NCBI RefSeq assembly: GCF_009766065.1
Contig: NZ_LMUE01000009.1
Span: 4,812-68,811, forward strand
From: Dyella sp. S184
GTDB lineage: Bacteria > Pseudomonadota > Gammaproteobacteria > Xanthomonadales > Rhodanobacteraceae
Reading direction: 5' to 3'
DNA length: 64,000 bases
In this document: positions 23,282-32,092 of the stretch, piece after piece
How positions within the stretch are numbered: position 1 is the first letter of the stretch
Layout: each line of letters begins with the position of its first letter
The notes under the pieces: model-generated
Told to the model about the DNA's origin: nothing
The model's input: the letters and a program-made list of their open reading frames with translations, nothing else
The model's database searches: none
Position numbers and translations under genes: made by a program

Positions 23282-24040
23282 TTAATGGACAAACATGACC
23301 GCGATACCCAGCACCCGTGCGTCTAGTGCCAGCGAGATCGATATCCGGTCGTCGTCCACCGGCAAGTCCAATATACGCAAATAAGCCGGCGAGCCGAGCA
23401 CGGGTTCACTCTCATCCAATTGGACATCGATGGAACACAGGTCATCGCTCAAGCCCATGCCGGTTGCCTTCAGCACGGCTTCCTTCCGCGTCCAGCAGCG
23501 CTTAAACAAGGCTAGGCGCCGGGCGGCAGTCGCCTGGTCGATGATGCAACGTTCGGCCGGATGCGTAGTCATAGCTAGCAGGTCAAGATAGTTCCGCAGG
23601 TGCTGGAAGGTTTCCACATCGATGCCGACCAGTATCCTGTGACTGACGACGCAGGCAATCCAGTCATCCGAATGGGACAAGTTGAAGGCCGCGCAGCCAG
23701 GCAGGAATGGCTTGCCATTGCGACCGAACGAGAACACACAGGGCGCCGAAGCATTGGGCGGGCGAACGAGGTGATGCACCAGTGTGCGCCCCAGTATGAA
23801 ATTGTTACGATCACGGCTGCGCCTGTAGCGCGCGGCGCGCTGGCAGTCTTCATCAGCAAGCAGACCTTCATCCGCCAGCGCATCGGCCTCACGCAGTACC
23901 ACGGCGAATGCATGACCTTGGTCCAGCGCCTTTGCGCAGGCCTCTCGCGCTTGCTGCCACAGCGTGGGGCACGCGGCATTCACCGTGGTCGATATTTCAA
24001 ATATCGCGCTGGCTGCCTGAGCGTCGTCAGGTTCACTCAT
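23282..24040 (-). CDS. 4'-phosphopantetheinyl transferase (Sfp type)
   Basis: This enzyme transfers the phosphopantetheine arm of coenzyme A to the conserved Ser of carrier proteins and would activate the six carrier domains seen in the megasynthase. The 252-residue length and motifs fit the Sfp/EntD-like group: FNLSHSDDWIACVVS, VGIDVE (metal-binding Asp and Glu), and WTRKEAVLKATGMGL, the WxxKEA core. It is the first gene of the cluster and shares its strand. A weak GGAAA precedes the ATG. Immediately upstream is a field of gene remnants, so it probably marks the cluster edge. Confidence 0.93.
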   Translation of the reverse strand: MSEPDDAQAASAIFEISTTVNAACPTLWQQAREACAKALDQGHAFAVVLREADALADEGLLADEDCQRAARYRRSRDRNNFILGRTLVHHLVRPPNASAPCVFSFGRNGKPFLPGCAAFNLSHSDDWIACVVSHRILVGIDVETFQHLRNYLDLLAMTTHPAERCIIDQATAARRLALFKRCWTRKEAVLKATGMGLSDDLCSIDVQLDESEPVLGSPAYLRILDLPVDDDRISISLALDARVLGIAVMFVH

Positions 24041-24193
24041 TGCCGATTTCCGACGTCCCCCGCTTTGAGTAGCTGAATGGCTTAGAGTCGGGGGTCACCT
24101 GCCCCTCCCCCCCCTCCCCGATTCCTGGGCCATCAATGGGTACAGATTCCGACTTTCTTTGGCGCCCGTGAATTCGTTTGGGACCCTTATTCT

Positions 24194-24320
24194 CAGACGA
24201 ATTCGTCAGGTGTTTTCTATGCCAGCGAAGTATGAGGTCGCTCCTCGTTATATAAAAATGCCACCACGCCTTGATTTTGCTTCGTGCATCGGTCAGTGAC
24301 AAGAACCAATGCTCGCTGGG
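24194..24320 (-). pseudogene. IS3-family transposase (OrfB) 3' remnant
   Basis: Read on the minus strand, the text EHWFLSLTDARSKIKAWWHF is followed, after a frame change, by YNEERPHTSLA, a stop, and KTPDEFV. This is the C-terminal end of IS3-type integrase-fold transposases (HWFxSLxDAxxKIxxWRxxYNxxRPHxxLGxxTPxEF). At least one frameshift and an in-frame stop show that it is dead. No terminal inverted repeats were found nearby. Confidence 0.75.
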
Positions 24321-24349
24321 TAGCGTTCCCGCAAACGACATGGCCCCGG

Positions 24350-24760
24350 CTACAGGCTGTTGGCCAGCGTCAGGTTGTATGCGTGGTTGGCGTCGCCTTA
24401 GATCGCCTGCACCAGCGACGCCAGGGTGTCGACCGCCTGCACCGTATAGTCCTGACTACACAGCACGCTGTCGCTGAAACCGCTGGAGGTATTCGCCGGA
24501 TTGATGTTGCCGAGGTTGTTCAAACCTACCAGGCGCTGCTCTTCGGCATAAGCGTATTGGTGGGCGGATGTATCCAGGCTGTCCTTGACCAGGATCTGGC
24601 CATTGGCGGCGCATGCAATCGCGCGGGTCTGCGCGGCGTTGCTTCATTTTTGGTTTTCGCTAGTGGCATCGCTACCAGCGCATTTGCGATGCCATTCTGC
24701 GTGGCGAGCTAGCCTTTCAGGAGATAGCCAACTACTAAAAGCTCCGGTGCGAACTGGAAG
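24350..24760 (-). pseudogene. Decayed ORF of unknown identity
   Basis: One minus-strand frame reads as protein-like text interrupted by stops at 24644-24646 and 24398-24400. Upstream it gives ...WLSPERLARHAEWHRKC..., then an 81-codon open stretch containing QILVKDSLDTSAHQYAYAEE, then GDANHAYNLTLANSL and a final stop at 24350. No start codon heads the open stretch. I do not recognise the family. Together with the IS3 remnant it marks a degenerate boundary beside the PKS cluster. Confidence 0.35.
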
Positions 24761-24970
24761 CAAGGGCGCCGTCATTTGCACTGCCAGCCGCCTCCGCTGA
24801 CCTGACTCGCGCCGAACTTCAGCAAGATCAGCCTGTGTAGCTCGATGTCCGCCTGCAAGGCATCACACGATAAGTACGAGTAGCGTTGACACACCGAACT
24901 AAAATTCTTCAGTTAGTTTAAATAATTACGAGGATGCTACGGCTCCTTTCCTTGGCGCCGATCGTAAACA

Positions 24971-25000
24971 AAGGCCGCCCCAAAGGGCGGCTTTCGCCTT
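24971..25000. terminator. Rho-independent terminator, probably bidirectional
   Basis: A perfect 7-bp stem GCCGCCC-CAAA-GGGCGGC is followed by TTTCGCCTTTT on the plus strand. It lies about 50 bp beyond the stop of the minus-strand VOC gene, where it is followed by CTTTGTTT, so it may also end that transcript. Confidence 0.7.
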
Positions 25001-25051
25001 TTCTGGGTTCAGCAAAGGCGTCCATATCGTACTCGCGACCTTGTGAATACA

Positions 25052-25459
25052 TCACGCCGCCGGCGGCCCCTTGAGCTCGATCATGTTGCCCTGCGGGTCG
25101 TACAGGTAGATCGATGGGCCTTCGCCCTGTGCGCCGTAGCGCGAACCGAGCTCGCCGATGCGCACGTCATGTGCCTTCAGATGTGCAAGGATGGCTGCCT
25201 CGTCGTAATCCTCCACGCGCAGGCATAAATGGTCCATGTTGTGGCCCTCGCCGCCTGGCGCAGCACCGCCGTGGCGACCTAGCTTGCCGCCGACGCTGAC
25301 CAGATCGATCAACGAACTACCGGCAAGCAGCTGTACCAGGCCAATCTCGTCCTGCCTGCGCTCCTCGCGGCAACCCAGCACGTCGCAATAGAAGCGCTGC
25401 ATGACATCCGTATCGATGGCGCGCAACACCACGTGGTCAATCTCTGCGATACGGATCAT
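25052..25459 (-). CDS. VOC-family (glyoxalase/bleomycin-resistance-like) protein
   Basis: This 135-residue protein has a vicinal-oxygen-chelate fold: IDHVVLRAIDTDVMQRFYCDVLG at the start, HNMDHLCLRVED in the middle, and YLYDPQGNMIEL at the end. The His and Glu residues in these strands are the usual metal ligands. VOC proteins include dioxygenases, isomerases and drug-binding proteins; the substrate cannot be told from sequence. It is divergent from gcvP, sharing the intergenic region with the glycine riboswitch promoter. Confidence 0.85.
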   Translation of the reverse strand: MIRIAEIDHVVLRAIDTDVMQRFYCDVLGCREERRQDEIGLVQLLAGSSLIDLVSVGGKLGRHGGAAPGGEGHNMDHLCLRVEDYDEAAILAHLKAHDVRIGELGSRYGAQGEGPSIYLYDPQGNMIELKGPPAA

Positions 25460-25541
25460 CGTGCGCTCCCGGGGCTGCAGGATGGGTTAATAAGCATAAA
25501 CCGTATGGCTTCGGCTGATCGTCACTTGCCTGTGACGCCTG

Positions 25542-25547
25542 TATAAT
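25542..25547 (+). promoter_or_regulatory. Likely -10 box (TATAAT) of the gcvP riboswitch leader
   Basis: A perfect TATAAT lies about 17 bases before the first conserved riboswitch element, at the right distance for transcription to start just upstream of the aptamer. I could not identify a convincing -35 box; the sequence about 17 bases upstream is a poor match. Confidence 0.5.
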
Positions 25548-25563
25548 CAGTGGGGTAAACGCT

Positions 25564-25745
25564 TGGTGGGAGAAGCGGATGGCCCTTCATCGGGCACAAC
25601 CGCTGCCGAAGACGCAACGCCCGTAATCGCTCAGGCCCCACACCATCACGCGTAAACACTCTGGAGAGAGCGGTTGAATCCGCCGCCGAAGGTGCACGAA
25701 GCGCATCCGCGTTTCCAAACTCTCAGGCAAAAGGACAGAGGGGCG
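25564..25745 (+). ncRNA. Tandem glycine riboswitch in the gcvP leader
   Basis: Two consecutive glycine-aptamer cores are visible. The first has GGGAGAAGC, then CCGAAGACGCAA, then CGCTCAGG. The second has GGAGAGAGCGG, then CCGAAGGTGCACG, then AAACTCTCAGGCAAAAGGAC and a closing GAGGGG. These are the conserved elements of the gcvT-class glycine riboswitch, and the placement directly before gcvP is the classical one. A GC-rich hairpin (CGTGC-GGCA-GCACG-like, near 25750) lies between aptamer and start codon and may be the expression platform. Glycine binding is expected to turn on glycine cleavage. Confidence 0.93.
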
Positions 25746-25799
25746 CCCCACGTGCGGCACGCACGTCCGGCCTTTATCGGCCATTTCCGGACGCCCGTC

Positions 25800-28670
25800 A
25801 TGAGCCAGACCAACACGCCTTCCCTGCGCGACCTCGAGCACCATCACGCCTTCATCGAGCGCCACATCGGCCCCAACGATGCGGAGATCGCTCAGATGCT
25901 GCATGTCATCGGCCACGATTCTCTGGAATCGATGACCGACGCGATCGTGCCAGGCAAGATCAAGTCGCCCGCTCCGCTGGCACTGCCGAAAGCGATCACC
26001 GAGGTCGAGGCACTGGCCAAGATCCGCACCATCGCGGACAAGAACCAGGTACTGAAGAGTTTCATCGGCCAGGGCTATTACGGCACCCATACGCCGAACG
26101 TCATCCTGCGCAACATCCTGGAAAACCCGGCCTGGTACACGGCGTACACGCCGTATCAGGCGGAGATCTCGCAGGGTCGCATGGAGGCGCTGATCAATTT
26201 CCAGACGATGTGCGCCGACCTCACCGGCATGGAGATCGCCAACGCCTCGCTGCTGGACGAAGCCACCGCCGCCGCCGAGGCGATGACGCTGGCCAAGCGC
26301 TCGTGCAAGTCCAAGAGCAACACGTTCTTCGTGTCGAACGGTGTGCATCCGCAGACGCTGGAGGTGATCCGCACCCGCGCCGAACCGCTGGGCATCGAAC
26401 TGGTGATCGGCAACGACGTCGATGCACTGAACACCGATGCCTTCGGCGTGATGCTGCAGTACCCGAATACCTTTGGCACCATCAACGACTACGAGGCAAT
26501 CGCCGCTGCTGTACATGCGCGTGGCGGCCTGGTCGCGGTCGCCACCGATCTGCTCGCGCTGACCCTGATTGTGGCACCGGGCGAATGGGGTGCTGACATT
26601 GTGGTCGGCAACTCGCAGCGTTTCGGCGTGCCGTTCGGCAACGGTGGCCCGCACGCCGCCTTCATGGCCTGCCGCGATGCGTACAAGCGTTCGATGCCAG
26701 GTCGCCTGATCGGCGTCTCGGTGGATGCGGAGGGCAAGCACGCCTACCGCCTCACGTTGCAGACCCGCGAGCAGCACATCCGCCGTGAGAAGGCCACCTC
26801 CAACATCTGTACCGCACAGGTATTGCTGGCGGTGATGGCCAGCATGTATGCCGTCTACCACGGCCCGGAAGGCCTAACCCGCATTGCGCGTCGCACGCAT
26901 CGCCTCGCCTCGATCCTGGCCGCGTCGTTGCGTCAGGCTGGCCACGTCGTTGGTCCGGATTTCTTCGATACGCTGCATGTGTTGAACGTCGACGCCGATG
27001 CCCTGCTCGCCAAGGCCGAGGCCGCCGGCATCAACCTGCGCCAGATCCATGGCGAGAGTGTCGGCATCAGCCTTGACGAAACCACCACGCGTGCCGAAGT
27101 GAGTGCCCTCGCCGCCTTGTTCGGCGCGTGCATTGACGACATCGACGAACTGGATGCCGCGACGCCGGACGCACTGCCGGCCGCTCTCGTGCGCAAGAGC
27201 GCTTTCCTGCAGCATCCGGTGTTCAACACGCATCACAGCGAGCACGAACTGCTGCGCTATATGCGCGCGCTGGCCGACAAGGATCTGGCGATGGATCGCA
27301 CCATGATCCCGCTGGGCAGCTGCACCATGAAGCTCAACGCCACCGCCGAGATGATCCCGGTGACCTGGCCCGAGTTCGGCAACATTCATCCGCTGGCGCC
27401 GGTGTCGCAGACGCAGGGTTATAAGGAACTGATCGACGGCCTGGAAGCGATGCTGGTCGAGTGCACTGGTTACGACGCGGTCAGCCTGCAGCCGAACTCC
27501 GGCGCGCAGGGCGAATACGCCGGCCTGCTGGCGATCCGCGCGTATCACCGCTCGCGCAATGAAGATCACCGCGACATCTGCCTGATCCCCGAATCCGCCC
27601 ACGGCACCAATCCGGCCTCCGCGCAGATGTGCGGCATGACGGTGGTGGTGACCAAGTGCGACGCCAACGGCAACGTCGACGTAGAAGACATCCGTCGCGC
27701 CGCCGAGAAGTACAGCGATCGTCTCGCCGCGCTGATGATCACCTACCCGTCCACGCACGGCGTGTTCGAGGAAGACATCGTCGCTATCTGCGAGATCGTG
27801 CATGCGCATGGTGGTCAGGTCTACACAGACGGCGCCAACATGAACGCGCTGGTCGGCGTGGCCAAGCCCGGCAAGTGGGGCTCGGACGTGTCGCATCTGA
27901 ACCTGCACAAGACCTTCTGCATTCCGCACGGCGGCGGTGGCCCGGGCGTCGGTCCGTGTGCGGTGAAGTCGCATCTCGCGCCGTTCCTGCCACGCACGCT
28001 CGGCGGCGAAGGCACGGTCGGCATGGTCAGTGCAGCCAGTTATGGTTCGGCCTCGATCCTGCCGATCAGCTGGATGTACGTCACCCTGATGGGCCAGCAA
28101 GGCCTGCGCAAGGCCACCCAGGTCGCCCTGCTCAACGCCAACTACATTGCCAAGCGGCTGGCACCGCACTACCCCACCCTGTACACCGGTCGTAACGGTC
28201 TGGTCGCACACGAGTGCATCCTCGACCTGCGCCCGCTCAAGGATGCCACCGGCATCGGTGCCGAGGACGTCGCGAAGCGCCTGATCGACTTCGGCTTCCA
28301 CGCGCCGACCTTGAGCTTCCCGGTCGCCGGCACGCTGATGGTCGAGCCGACCGAGAGCGAGTCGCAGCACGAACTGGATCGCTTCATCGACGCGATGATC
28401 CAGATCCGCGACGAGATCCGCGCGATCGAGGAAGGCAAGCTCGACCGCGAGGATAACCCGCTGAAGAACGCCCCGCACACCGCCACCATGGTCAGCGGCA
28501 CCGAGTGGACCCACGCCTACCCGCGTGAACTGGCCGCCTTCCCGCTGCCCAGCCTGAAGCTGCAGAAGTACTGGTCGCCAGTTGCGCGCGTCGACAACGT
28601 CTACGGCGACAAGAACATCATGTGTGCATGCATCCCGGTGGATGCGTATAAGGAAGAAGTGGAGGCGTAA
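25800..28670 (+). CDS. gcvP: Glycine dehydrogenase (decarboxylating), P protein of the glycine cleavage system
   Basis: The 956-residue protein decarboxylates glycine with PLP and passes the aminomethyl group to the lipoyl H protein. The PLP lysine is in [16 protein letters not shown] (Lys704). The N-terminus ([22 protein letters not shown]) and full length match single-chain bacterial GcvP. The frame is open further upstream, through the riboswitch, but the ATG at 25800 gives the family's usual N-terminus. gcvT and gcvH are not adjacent, so the system is split in this genome. Expression is probably controlled by the upstream glycine riboswitch. Confidence 0.97.
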   Translation: MSQTNTPSLRDLEHHHAFIERHIGPNDAEIAQMLHVIGHDSLESMTDAIVPGKIKSPAPLALPKAITEVEALAKIRTIADKNQVLKSFIGQGYYGTHTPNVILRNILENPAWYTAYTPYQAEISQGRMEALINFQTMCADLTGMEIANASLLDEATAAAEAMTLAKRSCKSKSNTFFVSNGVHPQTLEVIRTRAEPLGIELVIGNDVDALNTDAFGVMLQYPNTFGTINDYEAIAAAVHARGGLVAVATDLLALTLIVAPGEWGADIVVGNSQRFGVPFGNGGPHAAFMACRDAYKRSMPGRLIGVSVDAEGKHAYRLTLQTREQHIRREKATSNICTAQVLLAVMASMYAVYHGPEGLTRIARRTHRLASILAASLRQAGHVVGPDFFDTLHVLNVDADALLAKAEAAGINLRQIHGESVGISLDETTTRAEVSALAALFGACIDDIDELDAATPDALPAALVRKSAFLQHPVFNTHHSEHELLRYMRALADKDLAMDRTMIPLGSCTMKLNATAEMIPVTWPEFGNIHPLAPVSQTQGYKELIDGLEAMLVECTGYDAVSLQPNSGAQGEYAGLLAIRAYHRSRNEDHRDICLIPESAHGTNPASAQMCGMTVVVTKCDANGNVDVEDIRRAAEKYSDRLAALMITYPSTHGVFEEDIVAICEIVHAHGGQVYTDGANMNALVGVAKPGKWGSDVSHLNLHKTFCIPHGGGGPGVGPCAVKSHLAPFLPRTLGGEGTVGMVSAASYGSASILPISWMYVTLMGQQGLRKATQVALLNANYIAKRLAPHYPTLYTGRNGLVAHECILDLRPLKDATGIGAEDVAKRLIDFGFHAPTLSFPVAGTLMVEPTESESQHELDRFIDAMIQIRDEIRAIEEGKLDREDNPLKNAPHTATMVSGTEWTHAYPRELAAFPLPSLKLQKYWSPVARVDNVYGDKNIMCACIPVDAYKEEVEA

Positions 28671-28694
28671 GGCAGCCTTTCCACTAATGCAGAC

Positions 28695-28727
28695 AGCAAG
28701 AGGCCCCGCATTGCGGGGCCTCTTGCT
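28695..28727. terminator. Strong bidirectional terminator between gcvP and the GNAT toxin gene
   Basis: A perfect 15-bp inverted repeat (AGCAAGAGGCCCCGC, ATT loop, complement) lies between two convergent genes. The flanking A and T bases let it act in both directions. Confidence 0.9.
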
Positions 28728-28748
28728 TCAGAACGTGACAACCTCTTG

Positions 28749-29255
28749 TTACTTGAAATCGTTCACCAGAGCCGCCTCAACCTTTTTCAGGTCCAGCATC
28801 ACGATCATCGGGTCGAACGTGGACTCGATGAAACCGTGGTGTAGATAAAAAGCCTTGGCGGATGTGTCGATGGCGTGGCACAGCATCAAGCATGCACCTA
28901 TCTCGCTCGAAGCCCGCAGCGCACGCAACACCGCATCCTGCAGCAGGTCAGCGCCAAATCCCTGCCCGCGCCATGCGCTGTCGACCGCCAGTCGACCCAG
29001 CACGATGGCGGGAATCGGGGCCGGCATGTTTCGCCGCAATCGGCCCGGTGCCTGCGCACGCTCGATGCTGCCAGCCGCCAGTACGTAGTAACCGATGACG
29101 CGCTGGCCCTCGCAGACGACGAAACACCGCGATCCACGATCTTCCTCATTGTCGCGTGCGCGACGACGCAACCAGTCGGCAAGCTCTGGATGGGTCGAAG
29201 CGAAATCGTCGACTTCATGTCCCGGCTTCAACGGGGCAGGTGCAAAAATCGCCAC
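28749..29255 (-). CDS. GNAT-family acetyltransferase toxin (TacT-like)
   Basis: The 168-residue protein has the acetyl-CoA motif region of GNAT enzymes: IVLGRLAVDSAWRGQGFGADLL, with RGQGFG as the pyrophosphate loop, and the C-terminal FYLHHGFIES block. Its size and the preceding DUF1778 gene identify a TacAT/AtaRT-type toxin. Such toxins acetylate the amino group of charged tRNAs and block translation. The start is GTG, three bases after the antitoxin stop, so the two are translationally linked. The residues MLCHAIDTSAKAFYLHHGF match the toxin group better than general GNATs. The exact tRNA target cannot be told. Confidence 0.88.
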   Translation of the reverse strand: MAIFAPAPLKPGHEVDDFASTHPELADWLRRRARDNEEDRGSRCFVVCEGQRVIGYYVLAAGSIERAQAPGRLRRNMPAPIPAIVLGRLAVDSAWRGQGFGADLLQDAVLRALRASSEIGACLMLCHAIDTSAKAFYLHHGFIESTFDPMIVMLDLKKVEAALVNDFK

Positions 29256-29258
29256 GCC

Positions 29259-29540
29259 TCAGCGCGACCAGCGCGGCTGCCGCGCCATCAGTCGGCGTAA
29301 TGCATCCGGAGTGGGCAGCGGAGCGTCGAGCGCCTGCTCGAAACGTTTCAACTGCGTGTCTGACAGGGCGAAGCGAGTGCGATCGGCCAACACGGCCTCG
29401 GCGCGCTGCAGGATCGCATCCAGCACGAATGCCGTGCGTGTGGTGCCGGTGGCCTCCGCCGCGCGCTCGATCAATACCTTCTGCGCCGGCGTGGCGCGCA
29501 GGTTGATGGTCTTTTCGCGGATGGCGGTGGGCGCGGTCAT
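29259..29540 (-). CDS. DUF1778 antitoxin (TacA-like, ribbon-helix-helix)
   Basis: This 93-residue protein has an N-terminal ribbon-helix-helix (EKTINLRATPAQKVLIERAA) that binds DNA and dimerises. A C-terminal tail (FALSDTQLKRFEQALDAPLP, ALRRLMARQPRW) would wrap and neutralise the GNAT toxin. The FxLSxxQxxxFxxALD text is typical of DUF1778 antitoxins. It is the first gene of the pair and lies just downstream of a perfect palindrome that is the likely autoregulatory operator. Confidence 0.9.
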   Translation of the reverse strand: MTAPTAIREKTINLRATPAQKVLIERAAEATGTTRTAFVLDAILQRAEAVLADRTRFALSDTQLKRFEQALDAPLPTPDALRRLMARQPRWSR

Positions 29541-29551
29541 GGCTTAACTCC

Positions 29552-29575
29552 AATGTGCGCACATTGTATGTACAT
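29552..29575. promoter_or_regulatory. Operator of the GNAT/DUF1778 toxin-antitoxin operon
   Basis: A perfect 14-bp palindrome AATGTGCGCACATT is followed two bases later by an 8-bp palindrome ATGTACAT. They sit 11-35 bases before the antitoxin start codon, where ribbon-helix-helix antitoxins bind to repress their own operon. Two half-site groups would allow cooperative binding by the toxin-antitoxin complex. Confidence 0.7.
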
Positions 29576-29602
29576 GATGATACGCAATACAAGTCGCATT
29601 AC

Positions 29603-29630
29603 GCAGATTCGAATCCTGCCCACGCTACCA
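29603..29630 (+). other. 3' end fragment of a tRNA gene (T-arm to CCA), possible att scar
   Basis: The sequence GCAGATTCGAATCCTGC folds as a T-arm (four of five stem pairs, TTCGAAT loop). It is followed by the 7-base acceptor half CCACGCT and ACCA. The upstream two thirds of a tRNA are absent. Only the 3' end remains, as expected of the attachment site left by an element that integrates into a tRNA gene. It sits 63 bp beyond the start of the TacAT-like operon. Confidence 0.55.
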
Positions 29631-29721
29631 GATGGCGAGCCAATCGCAGTCGCGCGCACCTACAACGACCGGAAACCAGGAGCCTCCGCTTTGCGTGGGT
29701 CACCAGATTATCCATCCGGCA

Positions 29722-30807
29722 TCAACGACAGAGTTCGACCTCGCGAGTGGATGGTGACGATGCTTCCAACGGGATATGGCTCGACTCCAGCTCGTGCAGG
29801 TCGAAATCCTTTACCGAAACCGGTTCGTAGTTCACGTTGAACGCCACCTCGCCATAGCGCCAGCCGGCACGGCGGCGGAATGCACCCCAGAAACGGCGCA
29901 GCGTGACCAGTTGCTGGGCGACGATGCCGCGCTGGTTGTCGGCATCCACCATCGGATCACCAACGCCAGTGGGATGCGCCGGTTCGCCAAACAGCGCGGT
30001 GCCGAACAAGATGTCCCACAGCGGGAAGATGAAGGCGTAGTTGCAGGCGTGCAGCTGCGGCCGATCCGGATCCACCCGCATGTGGTGCAGTCGGTGATAG
30101 CGCGGATCGACCAGCACCTTCTCCAGCACCGATCCGAAGCGCAGCCGCACATTGGTGTGCCCGAGGTTCTGCAGCAGCTCGCCGGACAGCACCAGCAACG
30201 CGAAGTCGGTCGGCGAGACGCCGATCAGCAAGGACACCCCGGCCACGATCAGTGCTTCCAGCAGGTCATCCAGGTAATGGTCGCGATCGTTCGACCAGCA
30301 GCTGAGCTGGCGCTGGCTGTGATGCAGGCTGTGCAGTGCCCACCACCACGGAATGCCGTGCTGCAGGCGGTGGATCAGGTAGTAGACCAGGTCGTAGATC
30401 GCGTAATAAACCAGGAACAGCAGCACCTGATGATGGCCTAGCCAGGGCACCATGCCCTGCACGCTGACCAAGCCGGCCGCATCGTCGTCACTACCGCCGC
30501 CGAACAGCGGCGTCAGCACCAGATAGGTGAACAGCGGCAGCACTCCAAACAACTTGATCAGCGTATAGCTGCGGTCGATCACGGTGATCTGGCGATCGGG
30601 CCAGTGCTCCGCCGGCCACAGGCTTTCCAGCGGGCGGAACACGAAGGCAATGATCGCCACCTGCACCGCCGTGAGCAGGAAATACTGCGCGATCTCGCGC
30701 GGCTGGAGGACATAGGCGGCGAGGTGCAGCGCAGCGAGGGTCGGCACGATCACATGGCCAGCCAGCCAGCTCACCGCCGCGGTCCAGAAATCGTAAAAGA
30801 CGTGCAT
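29722..30807 (-). CDS. Sterol desaturase / fatty acid hydroxylase superfamily membrane protein
   Basis: The 361-residue protein has several membrane segments in its N-terminal half (around residues 10-30, 38-58, 85-100, 125-145). It carries the histidine clusters of the di-iron hydroxylase superfamily: HRLQH, HSLHHSQRQ, a His in GHTNVRL and YHRLHH. These enzymes hydroxylate or desaturate lipids at the inner membrane; the substrate is not evident. It is a single gene, with no operon partner on the same strand close by. Confidence 0.85.
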   Translation of the reverse strand: MHVFYDFWTAAVSWLAGHVIVPTLAALHLAAYVLQPREIAQYFLLTAVQVAIIAFVFRPLESLWPAEHWPDRQITVIDRSYTLIKLFGVLPLFTYLVLTPLFGGGSDDDAAGLVSVQGMVPWLGHHQVLLFLVYYAIYDLVYYLIHRLQHGIPWWWALHSLHHSQRQLSCWSNDRDHYLDDLLEALIVAGVSLLIGVSPTDFALLVLSGELLQNLGHTNVRLRFGSVLEKVLVDPRYHRLHHMRVDPDRPQLHACNYAFIFPLWDILFGTALFGEPAHPTGVGDPMVDADNQRGIVAQQLVTLRRFWGAFRRRAGWRYGEVAFNVNYEPVSVKDFDLHELESSHIPLEASSPSTREVELCR

Positions 30808-31144
30808 GGCCGGAACGGGGGGTATGGGCGAACGCCGGCAGGCTAAGCCCGAAATCGTTCGTCAATCTTTCTTTCGCAGCACCGTTTTCAGCCTGGGTTT
30901 AGGTTCATCCGCCGCTGCCGTTCACCCCAGGAAACACCGTCGTACAAGTGGCCGCACTGCCACCGCTTCACAAAGTCCGCGAGGCCGTCACTCGCTGCCT
31001 GCAACGATACCGCTTCCGCCTTGCTGCGCGCGGATTCCAGATCACGCGTGCGCCCAATCCGCGCCAGGGTCCAAAGAAAAAGCACCGGTGAACGGGGCTC
31101 TTTCTGGCCTTGTGAAACACAACTTTCCGAGTTTCGGCCTGTTA
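30808..31144. other. Intergenic region
   Basis: These 337 bp lie between two minus-strand genes. Apart from the hairpin terminator near 31073-31099, I see no convincing gene or RNA. The segment next to 30807 should hold the promoter of the hydroxylase-family gene, but no clear boxes are visible. Confidence 0.4.
31073..31099 (-). terminator. Probable terminator after the Sel1-like gene
   Basis: On the minus strand AGCCCCG-TTCAC-CGGTGCT pairs with one mismatch and is followed by TTTTTCTTT. It lies about 45 bp past the stop of the Sel1-like gene. Confidence 0.55.
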
Positions 31145-31915
31145 CTAACCACCAGACTTTATAGGAGCCGGCGCATTGACTGGCTGCAGCGCACCCACGC
31201 TCACATGGCCGCTCCAGCCATCGAACACGCCCGCCGCCTGTTTGTCGATCGCGTTGACCACCGTCTGCATCGATGGGCACTGCATTGGGTCGATCTGCGG
31301 ATCACTGGCATTCACCAGACCTTCCATGCAGTAGCTCCTCCCACCGGCGTTCAAGCGGACGAGTGTGGCCATGCTATCCGTATAGCGCTTCTCGGCGCGT
31401 ACCGCTGCGGTCGCATCGGCATAGGTCCGGCGCATCGTGGCCAGTAGTTTTTCGGCAGCCTGCCGTTCGGCCGCGGTAGCACTGGCATACGCTGATTTAT
31501 AGGCCACGGCGTAAACCGATTGCGGTCGCTCCGAGGCCAGTGCCAGCCACGCGACCGCCAGGGGGCGATTCACAGGTTGATGATCGCCATCGAGCGCCAT
31601 GATGCCGAGCACATACTGCGCCGGCTTGCTGGCCCAGCCGGCTGCTTCCGTGAAGAATTTCTGCGCATAGGCGTAGTGCTGCTGGCCATAAGTCTGCGTG
31701 GCGAGACAATAAAAGTAGTCGCCCGGCAGGAAACGTTCCTCGCCGATCGCACACTTGGTGGCGGCAAGGTCGGCATCGCTAGGCGCCGAATCCGTGGTTT
31801 TAGGCACCGATGTACCATCGGTAGCCGCTCTCACCATCATGGGTGTCGCGATCGCACCCACCAGCAGCGCCGAAAGCAACAGACGCCGCCCGGACTTCAA
31901 GTAAAACCCGTTCAT
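31145..31915 (-). CDS. Secreted protein with Sel1-like (TPR) repeats
   Basis: The start at 31915 is chosen because a good ribosome site (AAGGGAGA) precedes it and because it gives a signal peptide (MNGFYLKSGRRLLLSALLVG... cut near AVRA-like residues 28-30). A longer open frame upstream lacks both. The mature part contains Sel1/TPR-like helices (QKFFTEAAGWASKPAQYVLG and PLAVAWLALASE) and three Cys residues. Such repeats mediate protein contacts in the periplasm. Function is unknown. It resembles small Xanthomonadales exported Sel1 proteins in style only. Confidence 0.7.
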   Translation of the reverse strand: MNGFYLKSGRRLLLSALLVGAIATPMMVRAATDGTSVPKTTDSAPSDADLAATKCAIGEERFLPGDYFYCLATQTYGQQHYAYAQKFFTEAAGWASKPAQYVLGIMALDGDHQPVNRPLAVAWLALASERPQSVYAVAYKSAYASATAAERQAAEKLLATMRRTYADATAAVRAEKRYTDSMATLVRLNAGGRSYCMEGLVNASDPQIDPMQCPSMQTVVNAIDKQAAGVFDGWSGHVSVGALQPVNAPAPIKSGG

Positions 31916-32092
31916 GGCATGTCTCCCTTGGTCGATTCGATGGGCCAGATCATCCAGCCCCCATATTAACGCCGACACCCCGTACCGGGATGACAGCTTG
32001 ATGAGGTCTTGTGAGCCGAATCCGGCGTATCGACACTCGCCAAGGAATCGCCGGAGTGCATGATGCCAAGCACCATGCGCTCCGGCGAAGGT

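Noticed and set aside
24284-24712. Plus-strand frame of about 140 codons
   Set aside because: The opposite strand carries protein-like relics with stops; the plus frame has no motif or good start.
26874-28514. Long minus-strand open frame opposite gcvP
   Set aside because: gcvP has a clear active site and full family length; the antisense frame has no recognisable motif. The same applies to the frames opposite pit (34513-36153), katE (36194-37381, 37385-38281) and hflX (56538-57743).
29603-29630. Complete tRNA gene
   Set aside because: No D-arm, anticodon arm or 5' acceptor half lies upstream, and the T-stem has a mismatch.
30888-31280. Minus-strand frame between the hydroxylase-family and Sel1-like genes
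   Set aside because: It runs through the terminator hairpin and overlaps the end of the Sel1-like gene; composition is random-looking.
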